Shown: piece after piece, positions 35,191-43,649 of the stretch
Numbering within the stretch: the stretch's first letter is position 1
How the letters are laid out: every line of letters begins with the position of its first letter
Source of the DNA: Acidilobus saccharovorans 345-15
GTDB taxonomy: Archaea; Thermoproteota; Thermoprotei_A; Sulfolobales; Acidilobaceae
Direction: 5' to 3'
Length of the DNA stretch: 64,000 bases
Assembly: GCF_000144915.1 (NCBI RefSeq)
Contig: NC_014374.1
Location: forward strand, 62,001-126,000
The notes under the pieces: generated by a model
Told to the model about the DNA's origin: nothing
The model's input: only the letters and a program-made list of their open reading frames with translations
The model's database searches: none
Position numbers and translations under genes: made by a program

Positions 35191-36075
35191 TCACGTTATG
35201 CCCTCCAGGACCCCCGTGTACTTCATAACCACTATAGCTAGCACGATGGTTATCAGCGTTGATATTATTGAGAGGGCAGCAGCCATGGCGTAGTTGTTGT
35301 AGGCAAAGGCCTGCTGGTACGCGTAAACTATGTAGGTCTCAGTGGAAATTCCAGGCCCGCCGCCCGTCAGCACATATATTGGGTAGAAGTTGTTCCAGGT
35401 GAACACGAAGCTCGTTATTGCCACGAAGGCTATGGTCTTCCTGAGGGACGGCACCGTTATCTTAAGGAACTTAGTCAGGGCCCCAGCCCCGTCGACGTCC
35501 GCCAGCTCGTAGAGCTCAGTAGGTATGCTCTGCAGCCCCGAGTAGAAGACCGTCATGTAATAGGGAAAGCTAAGCCAGAGGTTAGTTATTATGAGCTCCG
35601 CCCAGGCGCCCGGCACTGAAGACAGAGAGTTTATGGGGGGCAGGTGGAGCAGGGGGAGCAGGTACCTGTTCATGAACCCATATGGGTACACCCACATGCC
35701 CTGCCACACCAGCAGCGATATGAAGCCGGGGAAGGCCCACGGGAGTATCAGTATTGCATAGAAAAACGACTTCCCTTTGAGGTCCCTCTGGTTTAATATG
35801 AGGGCCAGCGCGAAGCCGAGGGCCATCATTGGGACGAGGCTCCCAACGGTCCAGATGACTGTGTTTATCAGCAGCGTTGAGATGTAGTGCAGCTTTATCG
35901 CTAAGACGTAGTTGAGCAGCCCCACGAACTTGTAGCTGTAGAAGTGAAGCAGGCTCATGTCGGTCATTGATATGTAAACAGAGTATAGGAGCGGGTACAG
36001 GAACAGGAACAGCACTGCGGCCAGGAGAGGTAAAAAATATAGTAGACCTTCAAGCTTAGGTGAAACTTTTGGCAT
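35191..36075 (-). CDS. Sugar ABC transporter permease (MalF-like)
   Basis: 294 aa with six membrane segments. The ATPase-contact loop reads ELYELADVDGAGALTKFLKI (about residues 196-215), which is the MalF-type E-A-A motif region. ATG start; the purine-rich GGCGGGGAG just upstream is a likely ribosome site. It lies 12 nt after the binding-protein gene, in an operon of binding protein, permease, permease, ATPase. The GlcS-T-U-V glucose transporter of Sulfolobus has the same gene set, but the substrate here is not known. Confidence 0.9.
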   Translation of the reverse strand: MPKVSPKLEGLLYFLPLLAAVLFLFLYPLLYSVYISMTDMSLLHFYSYKFVGLLNYVLAIKLHYISTLLINTVIWTVGSLVPMMALGFALALILNQRDLKGKSFFYAILILPWAFPGFISLLVWQGMWVYPYGFMNRYLLPLLHLPPINSLSSVPGAWAELIITNLWLSFPYYMTVFYSGLQSIPTELYELADVDGAGALTKFLKITVPSLRKTIAFVAITSFVFTWNNFYPIYVLTGGGPGISTETYIVYAYQQAFAYNNYAMAAALSIISTLITIVLAIVVMKYTGVLEGIT

Positions 36076-36087
36076 CAGCTCCCCGCC

Positions 36088-37647
36088 TCAGTACCTGCTG
36101 GCGGGGAGCTCGGGCGCCGTTAAAACTTCGCTTGGAGGCAGCTGGGCAGGGCTCAGCAGCCCGGCGCTCTGCAGCGAGCTCACGAAGGCCTGTTCCATGC
36201 CCTGCGCGGCCTGCTGGGCGTTTATCTTACCGGCGAAGAACTCGCTGGCATACTGGTGGAACGAGTTCCAGTAGTAAGCCATCTGCGGCACGTTCGGGAA
36301 CTTCTGGCCGTGCTGGCTCTGCTCAAGTATTCCCTTTATCACCTGGTGCAGGCAGGCCAGGGTCTGGTTGCTGGTCGGCGCGCTCAGGTTCTGCAGGGCC
36401 GCCTGGTAGGCGCTGTTAAGCGCAGGTATGTCACCGGCGTACTCGAAGAGGCCGTACTCGTTGCTGTAGTTAGTCATGAACTCTATGAAGAGCAGGGCGG
36501 CGTGCAGCGTGGCGTTCCACTGGCTCGCCGGCACGCCGTTGGCCTGCGGCGTGGTTATTGACCAGCCGGTGCTGCCTATGAACGGCTCAGCGTAGAGGCC
36601 CGTCTGGCTCACCACGGGCAGCGGGGCAGCGCCGAGGTCGCAGCCGAGGGCCTGGAAGTAGGGCTTAAGGTCCCACGGGCCGTCGAATATTATCGCCGCC
36701 TTGTTCTCCATGAAGAGCTGTCCCTCGGCGCCTCCAGCCCCAGTGCTCGGGGCCAGGTAGTTTATCTTGAGGTTGTACGTCAGGTTGTACCAGAAGTTGA
36801 GGGCGTTGACCATTGCAGTTGAGTTGAGGGCTGGCACCACCTTGCCGTTCTGGGTCACAAATATCTGCCCGCCGAAGCCCGCGAACCAGGCCGCGAACCT
36901 GTAGCCGTACTCGTCGCTGGCGCCGTAGGCTATGCCCCAGACCCCGCTCTTGTTCACCTGCTCGGCTATCTGTATCAGCTGGTCAGTGGTGTTGGGCGGC
37001 TCGGGCACGTACTTCTTGTTGTAGAACATGACTATGTAGTTTATGTTGTCAGGGAGCCCGTAAACAGAGCCGTTGAGGGTCCAGTCCTCAATGGCGGTTG
37101 GGTTGAACCTCTGGAAGTAGCTCTGCGGCAAGTACTGGGAGAGGTTTACCAGTATCCCGGCCGCGAACAGGGCGCCGGCTGAGTCGCTGGTGTCCCTTAT
37201 AATTATAGGCGCGTCGTGGGCCTGTGCCTCGGAGGTGTATGGGCTTGTCCCTACGCCGGCCCCGTACTCGACCTCAACGTGTATCCACGGGTACTCCTGC
37301 TCAAAGGCTGCCAGGGACTTGTTGAACGCTATGTTCTCGCTGGTGCTGTAGGAGTCTGCAACCGTAAGCGTGACCACCTGTGTCGTTGTGGTGGGCGGAG
37401 GGGTCGTGGTTGTAGTTGTGGTCGTAAATGTCGTAGTTGTGGTCGTCGTAGTTGTAGATGAAGTGGTCGTAGAGGTCGTGCTGGTTGTGGTGGTCGTGGG
37501 CGTTGTGGTTGTGACGTGGTGCCTCGTCGAGACGTACGCGAGGTAGCCTCCGACGGCCACGATAACTATTACAACTATTATAATAGCCGCCAGAGCCGCT
37601 GTAGATATGGACCTCCTACTCCTTGACCTCACTCTATGCACCCCCAA
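36088..37647 (-). CDS. Family-1 extracellular sugar-binding protein, N-terminal anchor and Thr stalk
   Basis: 519 aa. A membrane segment at about residues 17-38 (AALAAIIIVVIVIVAVGGY) is followed by a Thr-rich stalk (about 46-92) and a periplasmic-binding-protein type 2 fold: FEQEYPWIHVEVEYG, GLPDNINYIVMFYNKKY, AAIIFDGPWDL. Topology is the mirror image of the Dpp-type protein at 2485-5214, where stalk and anchor are C-terminal. It binds a sugar for the MalFG-like permeases just downstream. The start is uncertain: TTG at 37647 or GTG at 37641. T-rich TATA elements at 37661-37676 put the transcript start at 37640-37645, consistent with leaderless translation. Confidence 0.88.
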   Translation of the reverse strand: MGVHRVRSRSRRSISTAALAAIIIVVIVIVAVGGYLAYVSTRHHVTTTTPTTTTTSTTSTTTSSTTTTTTTTTFTTTTTTTTPPPTTTTQVVTLTVADSYSTSENIAFNKSLAAFEQEYPWIHVEVEYGAGVGTSPYTSEAQAHDAPIIIRDTSDSAGALFAAGILVNLSQYLPQSYFQRFNPTAIEDWTLNGSVYGLPDNINYIVMFYNKKYVPEPPNTTDQLIQIAEQVNKSGVWGIAYGASDEYGYRFAAWFAGFGGQIFVTQNGKVVPALNSTAMVNALNFWYNLTYNLKINYLAPSTGAGGAEGQLFMENKAAIIFDGPWDLKPYFQALGCDLGAAPLPVVSQTGLYAEPFIGSTGWSITTPQANGVPASQWNATLHAALLFIEFMTNYSNEYGLFEYAGDIPALNSAYQAALQNLSAPTSNQTLACLHQVIKGILEQSQHGQKFPNVPQMAYYWNSFHQYASEFFAGKINAQQAAQGMEQAFVSSLQSAGLLSPAQLPPSEVLTAPELPASRY

Positions 37648-37660
37648 AACTGTGCTGCAG

Positions 37661-37676
37661 TAAATAATATTTTTAA
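37661..37676 (-). promoter_or_regulatory. TATA region of the sugar ABC operon
   Basis: TTAAAAATATTATTTA on the minus strand, with two overlapping TATA frames predicting transcript starts at 37640-37645, right at the start codon. Confidence 0.55.
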
Positions 37677-37770
37677 TGCGATATAAATGCCTTTATGAAG
37701 TTATGAACAAGTATATGTACCATACACTGTGTGCAACTATACTCCCACAGCCTGTTAAGCCTTCCTTCTC

Positions 37771-39237
37771 TCATCCCAGCTGGCCAGCACGACCCCTGAG
37801 TCTCGCCTTCAGCCTGACGGCCGCGTCATAGGGGTACTCGCCGGCGCTCGCCCCCACGAGGCTCCTGCCGTCAGCCCCCCTGGGAACCTTGAGGCCCAGC
37901 AGGGAGAGCAGCGTGGGCGCAACGTCGTAAACCTCCGCGGCTTCAGCCCTCACCTCGGCGCCCTTCACGAGCAGGACGCCGTACACCTCGTGGTCGGGCA
38001 TCATGTCGTGCCTGAGGGCCGCCAGGGACCTGCTTGAGACCACGTGGTACCTGGACTCGTCCACGGACTCGACGAAGAGGCTCGGGTAGGGGGGCATGTA
38101 GGCCCCCCTGAACCTCTCCTCAAGCCTTGAAACCCTGAGGTACCTTGAGGCGGGGGAGCCCTCTATTGCCCTGAGGCCCCTCTCCCTGGAGGCCTCGTCC
38201 CTGAAGTAGAGTATCCTGTCTATTGAGAGGCCCCCCGCGTCGTAGGTGAACGGCTGCCTGGCCAGCTCGCTCTCGCCCGGGGACTCGTGGGTGGCCGCCA
38301 CGGCTATGTTTGCCAGCTCCCCGCCCAGCCTGCCCCTTAGCCTTGCCAGCGGCCCCCTCCTGGAGAGCTCCCTGGGCGAGACCGAGGGGGGAAGCGCCCT
38401 TGAGATGACGTCGGCGGCCGTCACAAGGTAAAGGGCCAGCCTGCCCCTGAGGCCCCTCGGCACGCCGACGCCGAACTCCCTCATCAGGGGCGCGAGCGCA
38501 TTGACGCAGGTCCTGTGCACCCCGGCGCCGTGGTCTGAGACCAGCACGAATGCCTTGGACCTCCTCATGAGCTCGCCGGCGAGCTCGTCTATGGCCTCCC
38601 ACACCTCGGCGGACCTCGGCCCAACGGAGAGCACCTCCCTGTGGTCCCTGTGGAAGGCCTGGTCCGGGTAGGGGAGAACCACGAAGTAAGCGTCCGCGTC
38701 AACCTCTGAGAGGAGCTCAAGGGTCCCCTCGACCAGCCTCCTGGTCCTCTCGTAAGGGTCAGGCATGTCGCTGAACGTTATGAAGTGCCTGCCCAGCCTG
38801 CCTGCCAGGTCCCTGGGGCTGTAGTCAACCCTGGGCGCCAGGAAGGTGTCCCCGACCACGGTCATCCTGTCAAGGCAGCAGAGGCCGTCGAGGGGCCAGG
38901 TCAGGGGGTAGTTGACCACGGCCACGTCAAGCCCCATCAGGGCAGCGTCCTCGAAGACCCTGGGGAACATGACGTCCAATGACGTGTAGGGCCTTGAGAG
39001 GTGCTCGCCCTTTGGCCCCCTGTAGTACTTCGTGAAGCCCCAGACCCCGTGCTTGGCAGGGTTTACTCCAGTGGCGATGCTCGTCCACGCGGTGGGCGTT
39101 ATCGGGGGCATTGAGTGGAGGGGCACGGGCCTGCCATTCCTCACTGCGTCGCCTATGTTCTTCAGCTTCAGCCTCTCGACAGCCCTTGAGAGCAGGGCTG
39201 GCGACAGGGCGTCAAGGCCCAGCAGCGAGAGCTTCAA
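37771..39237 (-). CDS. Alkaline-phosphatase-superfamily phosphodiesterase (second paralog)
   Basis: 488-aa relative of the protein at 13253-14602. The first metal Asp is in LLGLDALSP (residue 8), the nucleophile region is PPITPTAWTSIATGVNPAKH (near 44-63), and the later metal motif is LVSDHGAGVH. No signal peptide and no membrane segment are seen. The central region (about 240-400) is more diverged than in the first copy. TTG start at 39237. It is alone in its transcription unit. Substrate unknown; the family includes nucleotide and sugar-lipid phosphodiesterases. Confidence 0.8.
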   Translation of the reverse strand: MKLSLLGLDALSPALLSRAVERLKLKNIGDAVRNGRPVPLHSMPPITPTAWTSIATGVNPAKHGVWGFTKYYRGPKGEHLSRPYTSLDVMFPRVFEDAALMGLDVAVVNYPLTWPLDGLCCLDRMTVVGDTFLAPRVDYSPRDLAGRLGRHFITFSDMPDPYERTRRLVEGTLELLSEVDADAYFVVLPYPDQAFHRDHREVLSVGPRSAEVWEAIDELAGELMRRSKAFVLVSDHGAGVHRTCVNALAPLMREFGVGVPRGLRGRLALYLVTAADVISRALPPSVSPRELSRRGPLARLRGRLGGELANIAVAATHESPGESELARQPFTYDAGGLSIDRILYFRDEASRERGLRAIEGSPASRYLRVSRLEERFRGAYMPPYPSLFVESVDESRYHVVSSRSLAALRHDMMPDHEVYGVLLVKGAEVRAEAAEVYDVAPTLLSLLGLKVPRGADGRSLVGASAGEYPYDAAVRLKARLRGRAGQLG

Positions 39238-39316
39238 GCCAGGTACCGGGTTTTGTTGGCACGGCTGAGTTTTAAGGAATCGCTTTTCATTAAGGTTGAC
39301 ACAACAATGCTAAGGT

Positions 39317-39442
39317 TTATGCGCCCTCGGCAAAGGCGCTGGAGAGGTACCAGTCGAGCTTCGCCTCGTCCTCGGCGGACACCTCGAACTTCACCCTCCT
39401 CTCCCTCGCGCTCACCTCAACCTTTCCCGCTTCCACGCTCAC
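39317..39442 (-). CDS. Tiny protein (39-41 aa), Glu/Lys-rich
   Basis: A short frame reads M(S)VEAGKVEVSARERRVKF, then EVSAEDEAKLDWYLSSAF and EGA before a TAA. A strong site, GGTGAAAGGAG, stands immediately before the first GTG (39442) and 7 nt before the second GTG (39436), so the latter may be the true start. A minus-strand TATA-like element (CCCCTTTAAT, about 39481-39490) predicts a transcript start near 39460. The 331-nt gap between neighbours otherwise holds nothing. The composition suggests a small soluble strand-helix protein. Function is unknown. Confidence 0.5.
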   Translation of the reverse strand: MSVEAGKVEVSARERRVKFEVSAEDEAKLDWYLSSAFAEGA

Positions 39443-39568
39443 TCCTTTCACCCGTTGTAAGAGTATGGGTGACGGAACCTATTAAAGGGGTGTCCTAAGC
39501 TCCTTTCGGCAGCTGTCTAGCAGGGGAGAAATTAACTTTGGGCGGGCCCCACGGGGCCTGGGAATGCC

Positions 39569-40537
39569 TTGGAGGTCCAGAGGCTGAAGGTGGCGATACC
39601 AATTAAGGCCCTCGGCCACGTGAACTCCTACGTAATAGCTGACTATGACGGCTTCAGCCTCGTCGACCCGGGCATGTACTGGGCCAACAGCTTTGACGGC
39701 CTGGCCAGGGAGCTGAGGGGCGCCGGGTTAAGCCTGAGGCAACTGAAGTCAATAATTGTGACCCACTTTCACGTTGACCACGCCACGGCGGCCCCCGTGC
39801 TGGCCAACTTGACCGGGGCCGAGGTCTACATGGGGGCAGCTGACCTCGAGGTGGTGAGGAGGGGGTTCAGGGACTACTTTGAGGGGGTGCTGGAGACCTA
39901 CAGGCACTACGGCGTCCCGGAGGCCGAGGTCAATGCTATGAGGGAGGTGCACCCGGTGCCGAGGCTTGGGGACGTGTATGATGAGCTCGCAGACGCCGCC
40001 AGGCCCCTGAGGGAGGGGGACTCGCTGGATGCCTATGGCGGGATGATGAAGGTTGTGGAGCTGCCGGGCCACACGCCGGGGCACATAGCCCTGGTGGGCG
40101 ACAGGGTTGCCATTGTCGGGGACGTGGTGCTGGACAGGATAACGCCCCACGTCATACTGGACACCCCGCGGGCCTCGAGGGACCCCCTGGGCGACTACAT
40201 GAGGACGCTCGAGAGGGTCAAGTCAATGAACGTCAGCACTGCCATGCCAGGCCACGGGGAGGCCATAGGCGCCCTGGCCAGGAGGGCTGATGAAATAATG
40301 GAGCACCACCGCGCCAGGCTTAACGAGGTGAGGTCCCTCCTCTCGGCCCCGGCCACGCTCTATGACGTGGCCAGGCGAATGAACTGGAGGACCTCGGCCA
40401 GCTCGTGGGACCAGATGAGCCCCTACGAGAGGTACTTCGCCATAGGCGAGGCCCTGGCCCACCTGAGGCACCTTGAGGTCATAGGAGAGGTTGAGGAGGT
40501 CAGCCGGGAGGGCCAGGTGCTCTTTAAGTTAGCCTAG
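39569..40537 (+). CDS. MBL-fold metallo-hydrolase (LACTB2-like) with C-terminal winged-helix-like domain
   Basis: Zinc-dependent hydrolase. Motif 2 is intact as THFHVDHAT (residues 63-71), with later LPGHTPGHIALVGD and MPGHGEAI carrying the other metal ligands. A Tyr/Asp-rich start fits the MBL fold, and the last 80 residues (TLYDVARRMNWRTS and beyond) form a small helical domain seen in LACTB2-type enzymes. 322 aa, TTG start. It overlaps the convergent Sir2 gene by 9 bp. Substrate unknown; glyoxalase II or nuclease-like activities are alternatives. Confidence 0.82.
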   Translation: MEVQRLKVAIPIKALGHVNSYVIADYDGFSLVDPGMYWANSFDGLARELRGAGLSLRQLKSIIVTHFHVDHATAAPVLANLTGAEVYMGAADLEVVRRGFRDYFEGVLETYRHYGVPEAEVNAMREVHPVPRLGDVYDELADAARPLREGDSLDAYGGMMKVVELPGHTPGHIALVGDRVAIVGDVVLDRITPHVILDTPRASRDPLGDYMRTLERVKSMNVSTAMPGHGEAIGALARRADEIMEHHRARLNEVRSLLSAPATLYDVARRMNWRTSASSWDQMSPYERYFAIGEALAHLRHLEVIGEVEEVSREGQVLFKLA

Positions 40538-41323
40538 GCCCGCCGCGGCCCTGCAGCCGCTGCCCTTAGCCATCATGTCCTCAGCGATCGCGCAGACCAT
40601 TGGCATGAACTTCTCGACCGGGGCGTCGACCCTCAAGTCAGCCATGTCGTCAAGCGCTGTCTCCCCGACGTTTACTATGGCCAGCTTCGCCCCCCTCGCC
40701 TTAGCCATTATGGGGAGCTGGTTGGCTGGGCTCACGGCAAGGCTCGAGCCCACAACTATGAAGAGGTCCGAGGACTCGGCGAGGGAGAACGCCTCCTCGA
40801 GGGCGTCAGGTGGCAGGGGCTCGCCGAAGTAGACCACGTCAGGCTTCAGGAGCCCCCCGCACACAGGGCAGGTGGGGAGCCTCCCCTCCTTGACGGCCTT
40901 AAATGCCTCCTCTATGTCATATTTCCTCCCGCACTCAGTGCACACGGCCCTCGAGGCGTTGCCGTGGAGCTCTATCACCCTCCTGCTCCCGGCCGCCTGG
41001 TGGAGCCCATCGATGTTCTGCGTTATGACGGCCTTCACGAGCCCCAGCTCCTCCAGCCTGGCTATGGCCACGTGCGCTGGGTTTGGCCTGACCCCCCTGA
41101 GCTGCCCGAACCTCTCCATGAAGAGCCTCCACGAGCCCAGGGGGTCCTGGTAGAAGTAGGATATCTCAAAGAATGACGGGTCCAGCCTCCTCCACAGGCC
41201 GCTTGGGCCCCTGAAGTCAGGTATGCCGCTTGCGGTGCTGACGCCGGCGCCCGTTAGGATAACGGCGTTCTTAGCTGCCAGAAGCATCTCCGCCAGCCTC
41301 CTGGCCTCGGCCTCCAGGGACAT
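40529..41323 (-). CDS. Sir2 family NAD-dependent protein deacylase
   Basis: Removes acyl groups from protein lysines using NAD; in Sulfolobus the homolog acts on Alba. Landmarks: GAGVSTASGIPDFRG (about residues 22-36), TQNIDGLH with the catalytic His shortly after (ELHGN), a four-Cys zinc site (C-x2-C ... C-x2-C, in CTECGRKY and TCPVCGG) and GSSLAVSPANQLP. 264 aa. The ATG at 41323 is preferred over a GTG three codons upstream because the GGTGAGTGGGGAG site fits it and a TATA element at 41359-41366 (minus strand) predicts a 13-nt leader. It overlaps the convergent MBL gene by 9 bp. Confidence 0.92.
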   Translation of the reverse strand: MSLEAEARRLAEMLLAAKNAVILTGAGVSTASGIPDFRGPSGLWRRLDPSFFEISYFYQDPLGSWRLFMERFGQLRGVRPNPAHVAIARLEELGLVKAVITQNIDGLHQAAGSRRVIELHGNASRAVCTECGRKYDIEEAFKAVKEGRLPTCPVCGGLLKPDVVYFGEPLPPDALEEAFSLAESSDLFIVVGSSLAVSPANQLPIMAKARGAKLAIVNVGETALDDMADLRVDAPVEKFMPMVCAIAEDMMAKGSGCRAAAGLG

Positions 41324-41383
41324 GCTCCCCACTCACCTCAAAGCGATAAGCCCGACAGCTATAAAGCGAGGGCCGCTCGGAAC

Positions 41384-41393
41384 GGATAAAAGC
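41384..41393 (+). promoter_or_regulatory. TATA box of the DRG/Obg-type GTPase gene
   Basis: GGATAAAAGC predicts a transcript start near 41414, leaving a leader of about 13 nt to the proposed ATC start at 41427. It forms a divergent promoter region with the Sir2 TATA at 41359-41366. Confidence 0.5.
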
Positions 41394-41426
41394 ATTTCAA
41401 GGAGCTGAAGACCCTGGGGGCCAGCC

Positions 41427-42581
41427 ATCGTAACCAACCTGCCCGCTGAGGCCATAGCTAAGCTTAACAGGTACAGCGAGGCCAGGACTACGGAGGAGAA
41501 GATCAAAGCCCTTGAGGACTTCCTGAGCTCCGTGCCCAAGCACAAGGGCACCGAGAAGCTGAGGCTGTGGGCAACCAGGAGGCTGGCCGAGCTCAGGGAG
41601 GAGTCCGAGAGGGAGAGGCAGAGGAGGTCGGGCGGCTCAAGGCCCGGCATGTTCGTTGAGAAGGCCGGGGCGGGCCAGGTGGTGCTGCTTGGCCCCCCCA
41701 ACTCTGGCAAGAGCTCCATAGTGGCCAGGCTGACGAACGCCAAGGTGACAGTGAGCCCAATACCTTACACCACGCAGCTCCCGGTGCCGGGCATGATGAC
41801 CTACCTTGACGTAAAGCTGCAGCTTGTCGACACGCCGCCGCTCCTTAACCCGGACGGGAGCGTCAACTCCAGGGTCGTGGCCCTGGCCAGGAACGCCGAC
41901 GTCATAGCCGTCGTCATTGGGCTCGACTCCCCTGAGCCAACCAAGGACCTGACGGCCAGCCTCGAGGCCATCGAGGACAGGGGCATAGCCTACTCCCTGG
42001 AGAAGGGCTTCGTCAAGGTTGAGAGGAGGACCCAGGGAGGGCTTACCTTCATCTATAGGGGCACCCCCAAGTTCACCGAGGAGGAGGCGAGGAGGCTGCT
42101 CAACAGCTACAGGGTCTACAACGCCGTCGTTGAGGTCTACGGCCCCGCCACGCTTGACGACCTTGAGGAGGCCATATTCAGCTTCAAGGTCTACAAGCCC
42201 ACCTTCGTGATATTCAACAAGGCAGACCTACCCGCCTCCGAGTCGAGGGCCAGGGAGGCGGCGAGGCTGCTGCCGAGGGACGTGCCCTGGATACTTGCAT
42301 CTGCCGAGACCGGCGTGGGGCTGAGCAGCGTGGGGCCCGTGGCCTATAGGCTGCTCAACGTGAAGAGGATCTACACCAAGAAGCCTGGCCAGCCGCCCAG
42401 CCCTGAGCCCCTGATAGTTAAGGCTGACGCCACCGTCAGGGAGATAGCTGAGAAGATAAGCCCGTCGCTGGCCACCAGCATGAGGTACGCCAGGATATGG
42501 GGCAAGGGGGCCAAGTACGAGGGCCAGAGGGTGGGGCCCGACTACGTGCCTCAGGACGGCGACATCATAGAGATAAGGTGA
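41427..42581 (+). CDS. DRG/Obg-family GTPase with TGS domain; apparent non-standard start
   Basis: Translation-associated GTPase: G1 LGPPNSGKSSIVARL, switch region PYTTQLPVPGMM, G3 QLVDTPPLL, G4 FNKADLPA and a C-terminal TGS domain (VRPVADATVREIAEKISPSLA-type region ending DIIEIR). The conserved N-terminal helical region (for example ALEDFLSSVPKHKGTEKLR) begins well before the first GTG at 41532. In frame upstream, between the stop at 41406 and that GTG, there is no ATG, GTG or TTG. The best candidate is an ATC at 41427, where family members begin their chain and which fits the promoter. About 384 aa from there. An odd case, so the exact start is uncertain. Confidence 0.82.
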   Translation: MVTNLPAEAIAKLNRYSEARTTEEKIKALEDFLSSVPKHKGTEKLRLWATRRLAELREESERERQRRSGGSRPGMFVEKAGAGQVVLLGPPNSGKSSIVARLTNAKVTVSPIPYTTQLPVPGMMTYLDVKLQLVDTPPLLNPDGSVNSRVVALARNADVIAVVIGLDSPEPTKDLTASLEAIEDRGIAYSLEKGFVKVERRTQGGLTFIYRGTPKFTEEEARRLLNSYRVYNAVVEVYGPATLDDLEEAIFSFKVYKPTFVIFNKADLPASESRAREAARLLPRDVPWILASAETGVGLSSVGPVAYRLLNVKRIYTKKPGQPPSPEPLIVKADATVREIAEKISPSLATSMRYARIWGKGAKYEGQRVGPDYVPQDGDIIEIR

Positions 42582-43466
42582 TCACTCGGCGAGGCCCTCG
42601 GCCTCCTGCTCAAGTATGCTCGGGCATATGAGCTTCATTGACGCGCTCAGCAGCGCGTCGGCCAGCGGCACCACTACCGCTGCGGCGCCACCCTCGTGGA
42701 GTGCCATGTCCCTCAGCTCCGAGGCAATCATGGCCGCGTTAAGCAGCCTCCTGCCGCTGGCGCTTGCAAGGCCTCCCAGGAACTCGCCCACTGCCTCCTT
42801 CAGCTTGTTGAGCAGGTCAGCCCTGCCCTTCAGCACAACCGAGGAGTCGGCCACCATAGAGGGGAGGGCCAGGAGCACCCCGTAGGCCATGGGGTCCACG
42901 ATGTCTGAGCCCTTAGAGCTGCTCCTGAGGGAGGACTCTATGAGCTCCAGGGCCTGCCCCTCAAGCCTCCTTATCTCGGCCTCCTCGGCCCCGGAGGCCG
43001 CGGCCTCGAGCAGTTGCTGGAGCGAGCTGCTGGCCTCCTTTATGAGTCTGGCAGCGTCGAGGTTCAGGGAGGGGGCCAGGGTCACTATCAGCCTGTCCGT
43101 GCCCCTCTCCACGGAGGCCACCTTCTTGCTGGCGTTGAGCTCGGCCATGAGCCTCTTGACGTCGGCCTCCCCTAGGCCCTTGATAAGTATCTCCACCTTG
43201 TCGTAGCCGTGCACAAAGGCGCAGTTAACTATTGCCTCAACGCCGGCCATCCTGGCTATCCCATTATACCTTATGGCAACCGTGCCGGCCCTGTCCTCTG
43301 CCCTCTGGTCCCTGGGCTGCACAAGCAGCTTGCCGCCGCTCTCGATCACCTCTATCTCGTCGCCCACCTTTATCCCTAGCCTCCTGGCCCACTGCTTCGG
43401 CAGCGTTATTATCAGGCTTGACCCTCCGAGCCTCTGGACCTTCCTTGTGGTCGCGGTTTCACTCAA
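42582..43466 (-). CDS. AbrB-PhoU regulator (phosphate uptake regulator family)
   Basis: The N-terminal SpoVT/AbrB swapped-hairpin DNA-binding domain (residues 7-52: RKVQRLGGSSLIITLPKQWA and GIKVGDEIEVI) is followed by a PhoU-like helical body with a repeated helical-bundle pattern (SMVADSSVVLKGRADLLNKL and AAMIASELRDMALHEGG). 294 aa. Archaeal genomes often carry such fusions, which may regulate phosphate uptake genes; no Pst genes adjoin here. TTG start at 43466. Its stop abuts the stop of the convergent GTPase gene with no gap. Confidence 0.85.
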   Translation of the reverse strand: MSETATTRKVQRLGGSSLIITLPKQWARRLGIKVGDEIEVIESGGKLLVQPRDQRAEDRAGTVAIRYNGIARMAGVEAIVNCAFVHGYDKVEILIKGLGEADVKRLMAELNASKKVASVERGTDRLIVTLAPSLNLDAARLIKEASSSLQQLLEAAASGAEEAEIRRLEGQALELIESSLRSSSKGSDIVDPMAYGVLLALPSMVADSSVVLKGRADLLNKLKEAVGEFLGGLASASGRRLLNAAMIASELRDMALHEGGAAAVVVPLADALLSASMKLICPSILEQEAEGLAE

Positions 43467-43596
43467 GCTTCCCGCACCCGACTCTACAGGTATATGGCCG
43501 TATATATAACTTTAACGCCGTTAAAGAAAATTAGATGTTATTCTAAAAAGAAAATCATCTAAGTTGGGTACTTTTTATGGGAGGAGAGCTCAATTT

Positions 43597-43606
43597 ACTT
43601 ATATTT
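43597..43606 (+). promoter_or_regulatory. TATA box of the porGDAB operon
   Basis: ACTTATATTT predicts a transcript start near 43627, about 22 nt upstream of the porG ATG. Confidence 0.5.
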
Positions 43607-43649
43607 GCGGCTTCTCACAGAACTGCAGGTGAGGCGCTCAAAGTTGGTT

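Noticed and set aside
37160-37560. Candidate CRISPR-like or tandem repeat near 37.4 kb
   Set aside because: The repetition is due to Thr codons of the sugar-binding protein stalk; there are no regular repeat and spacer units.
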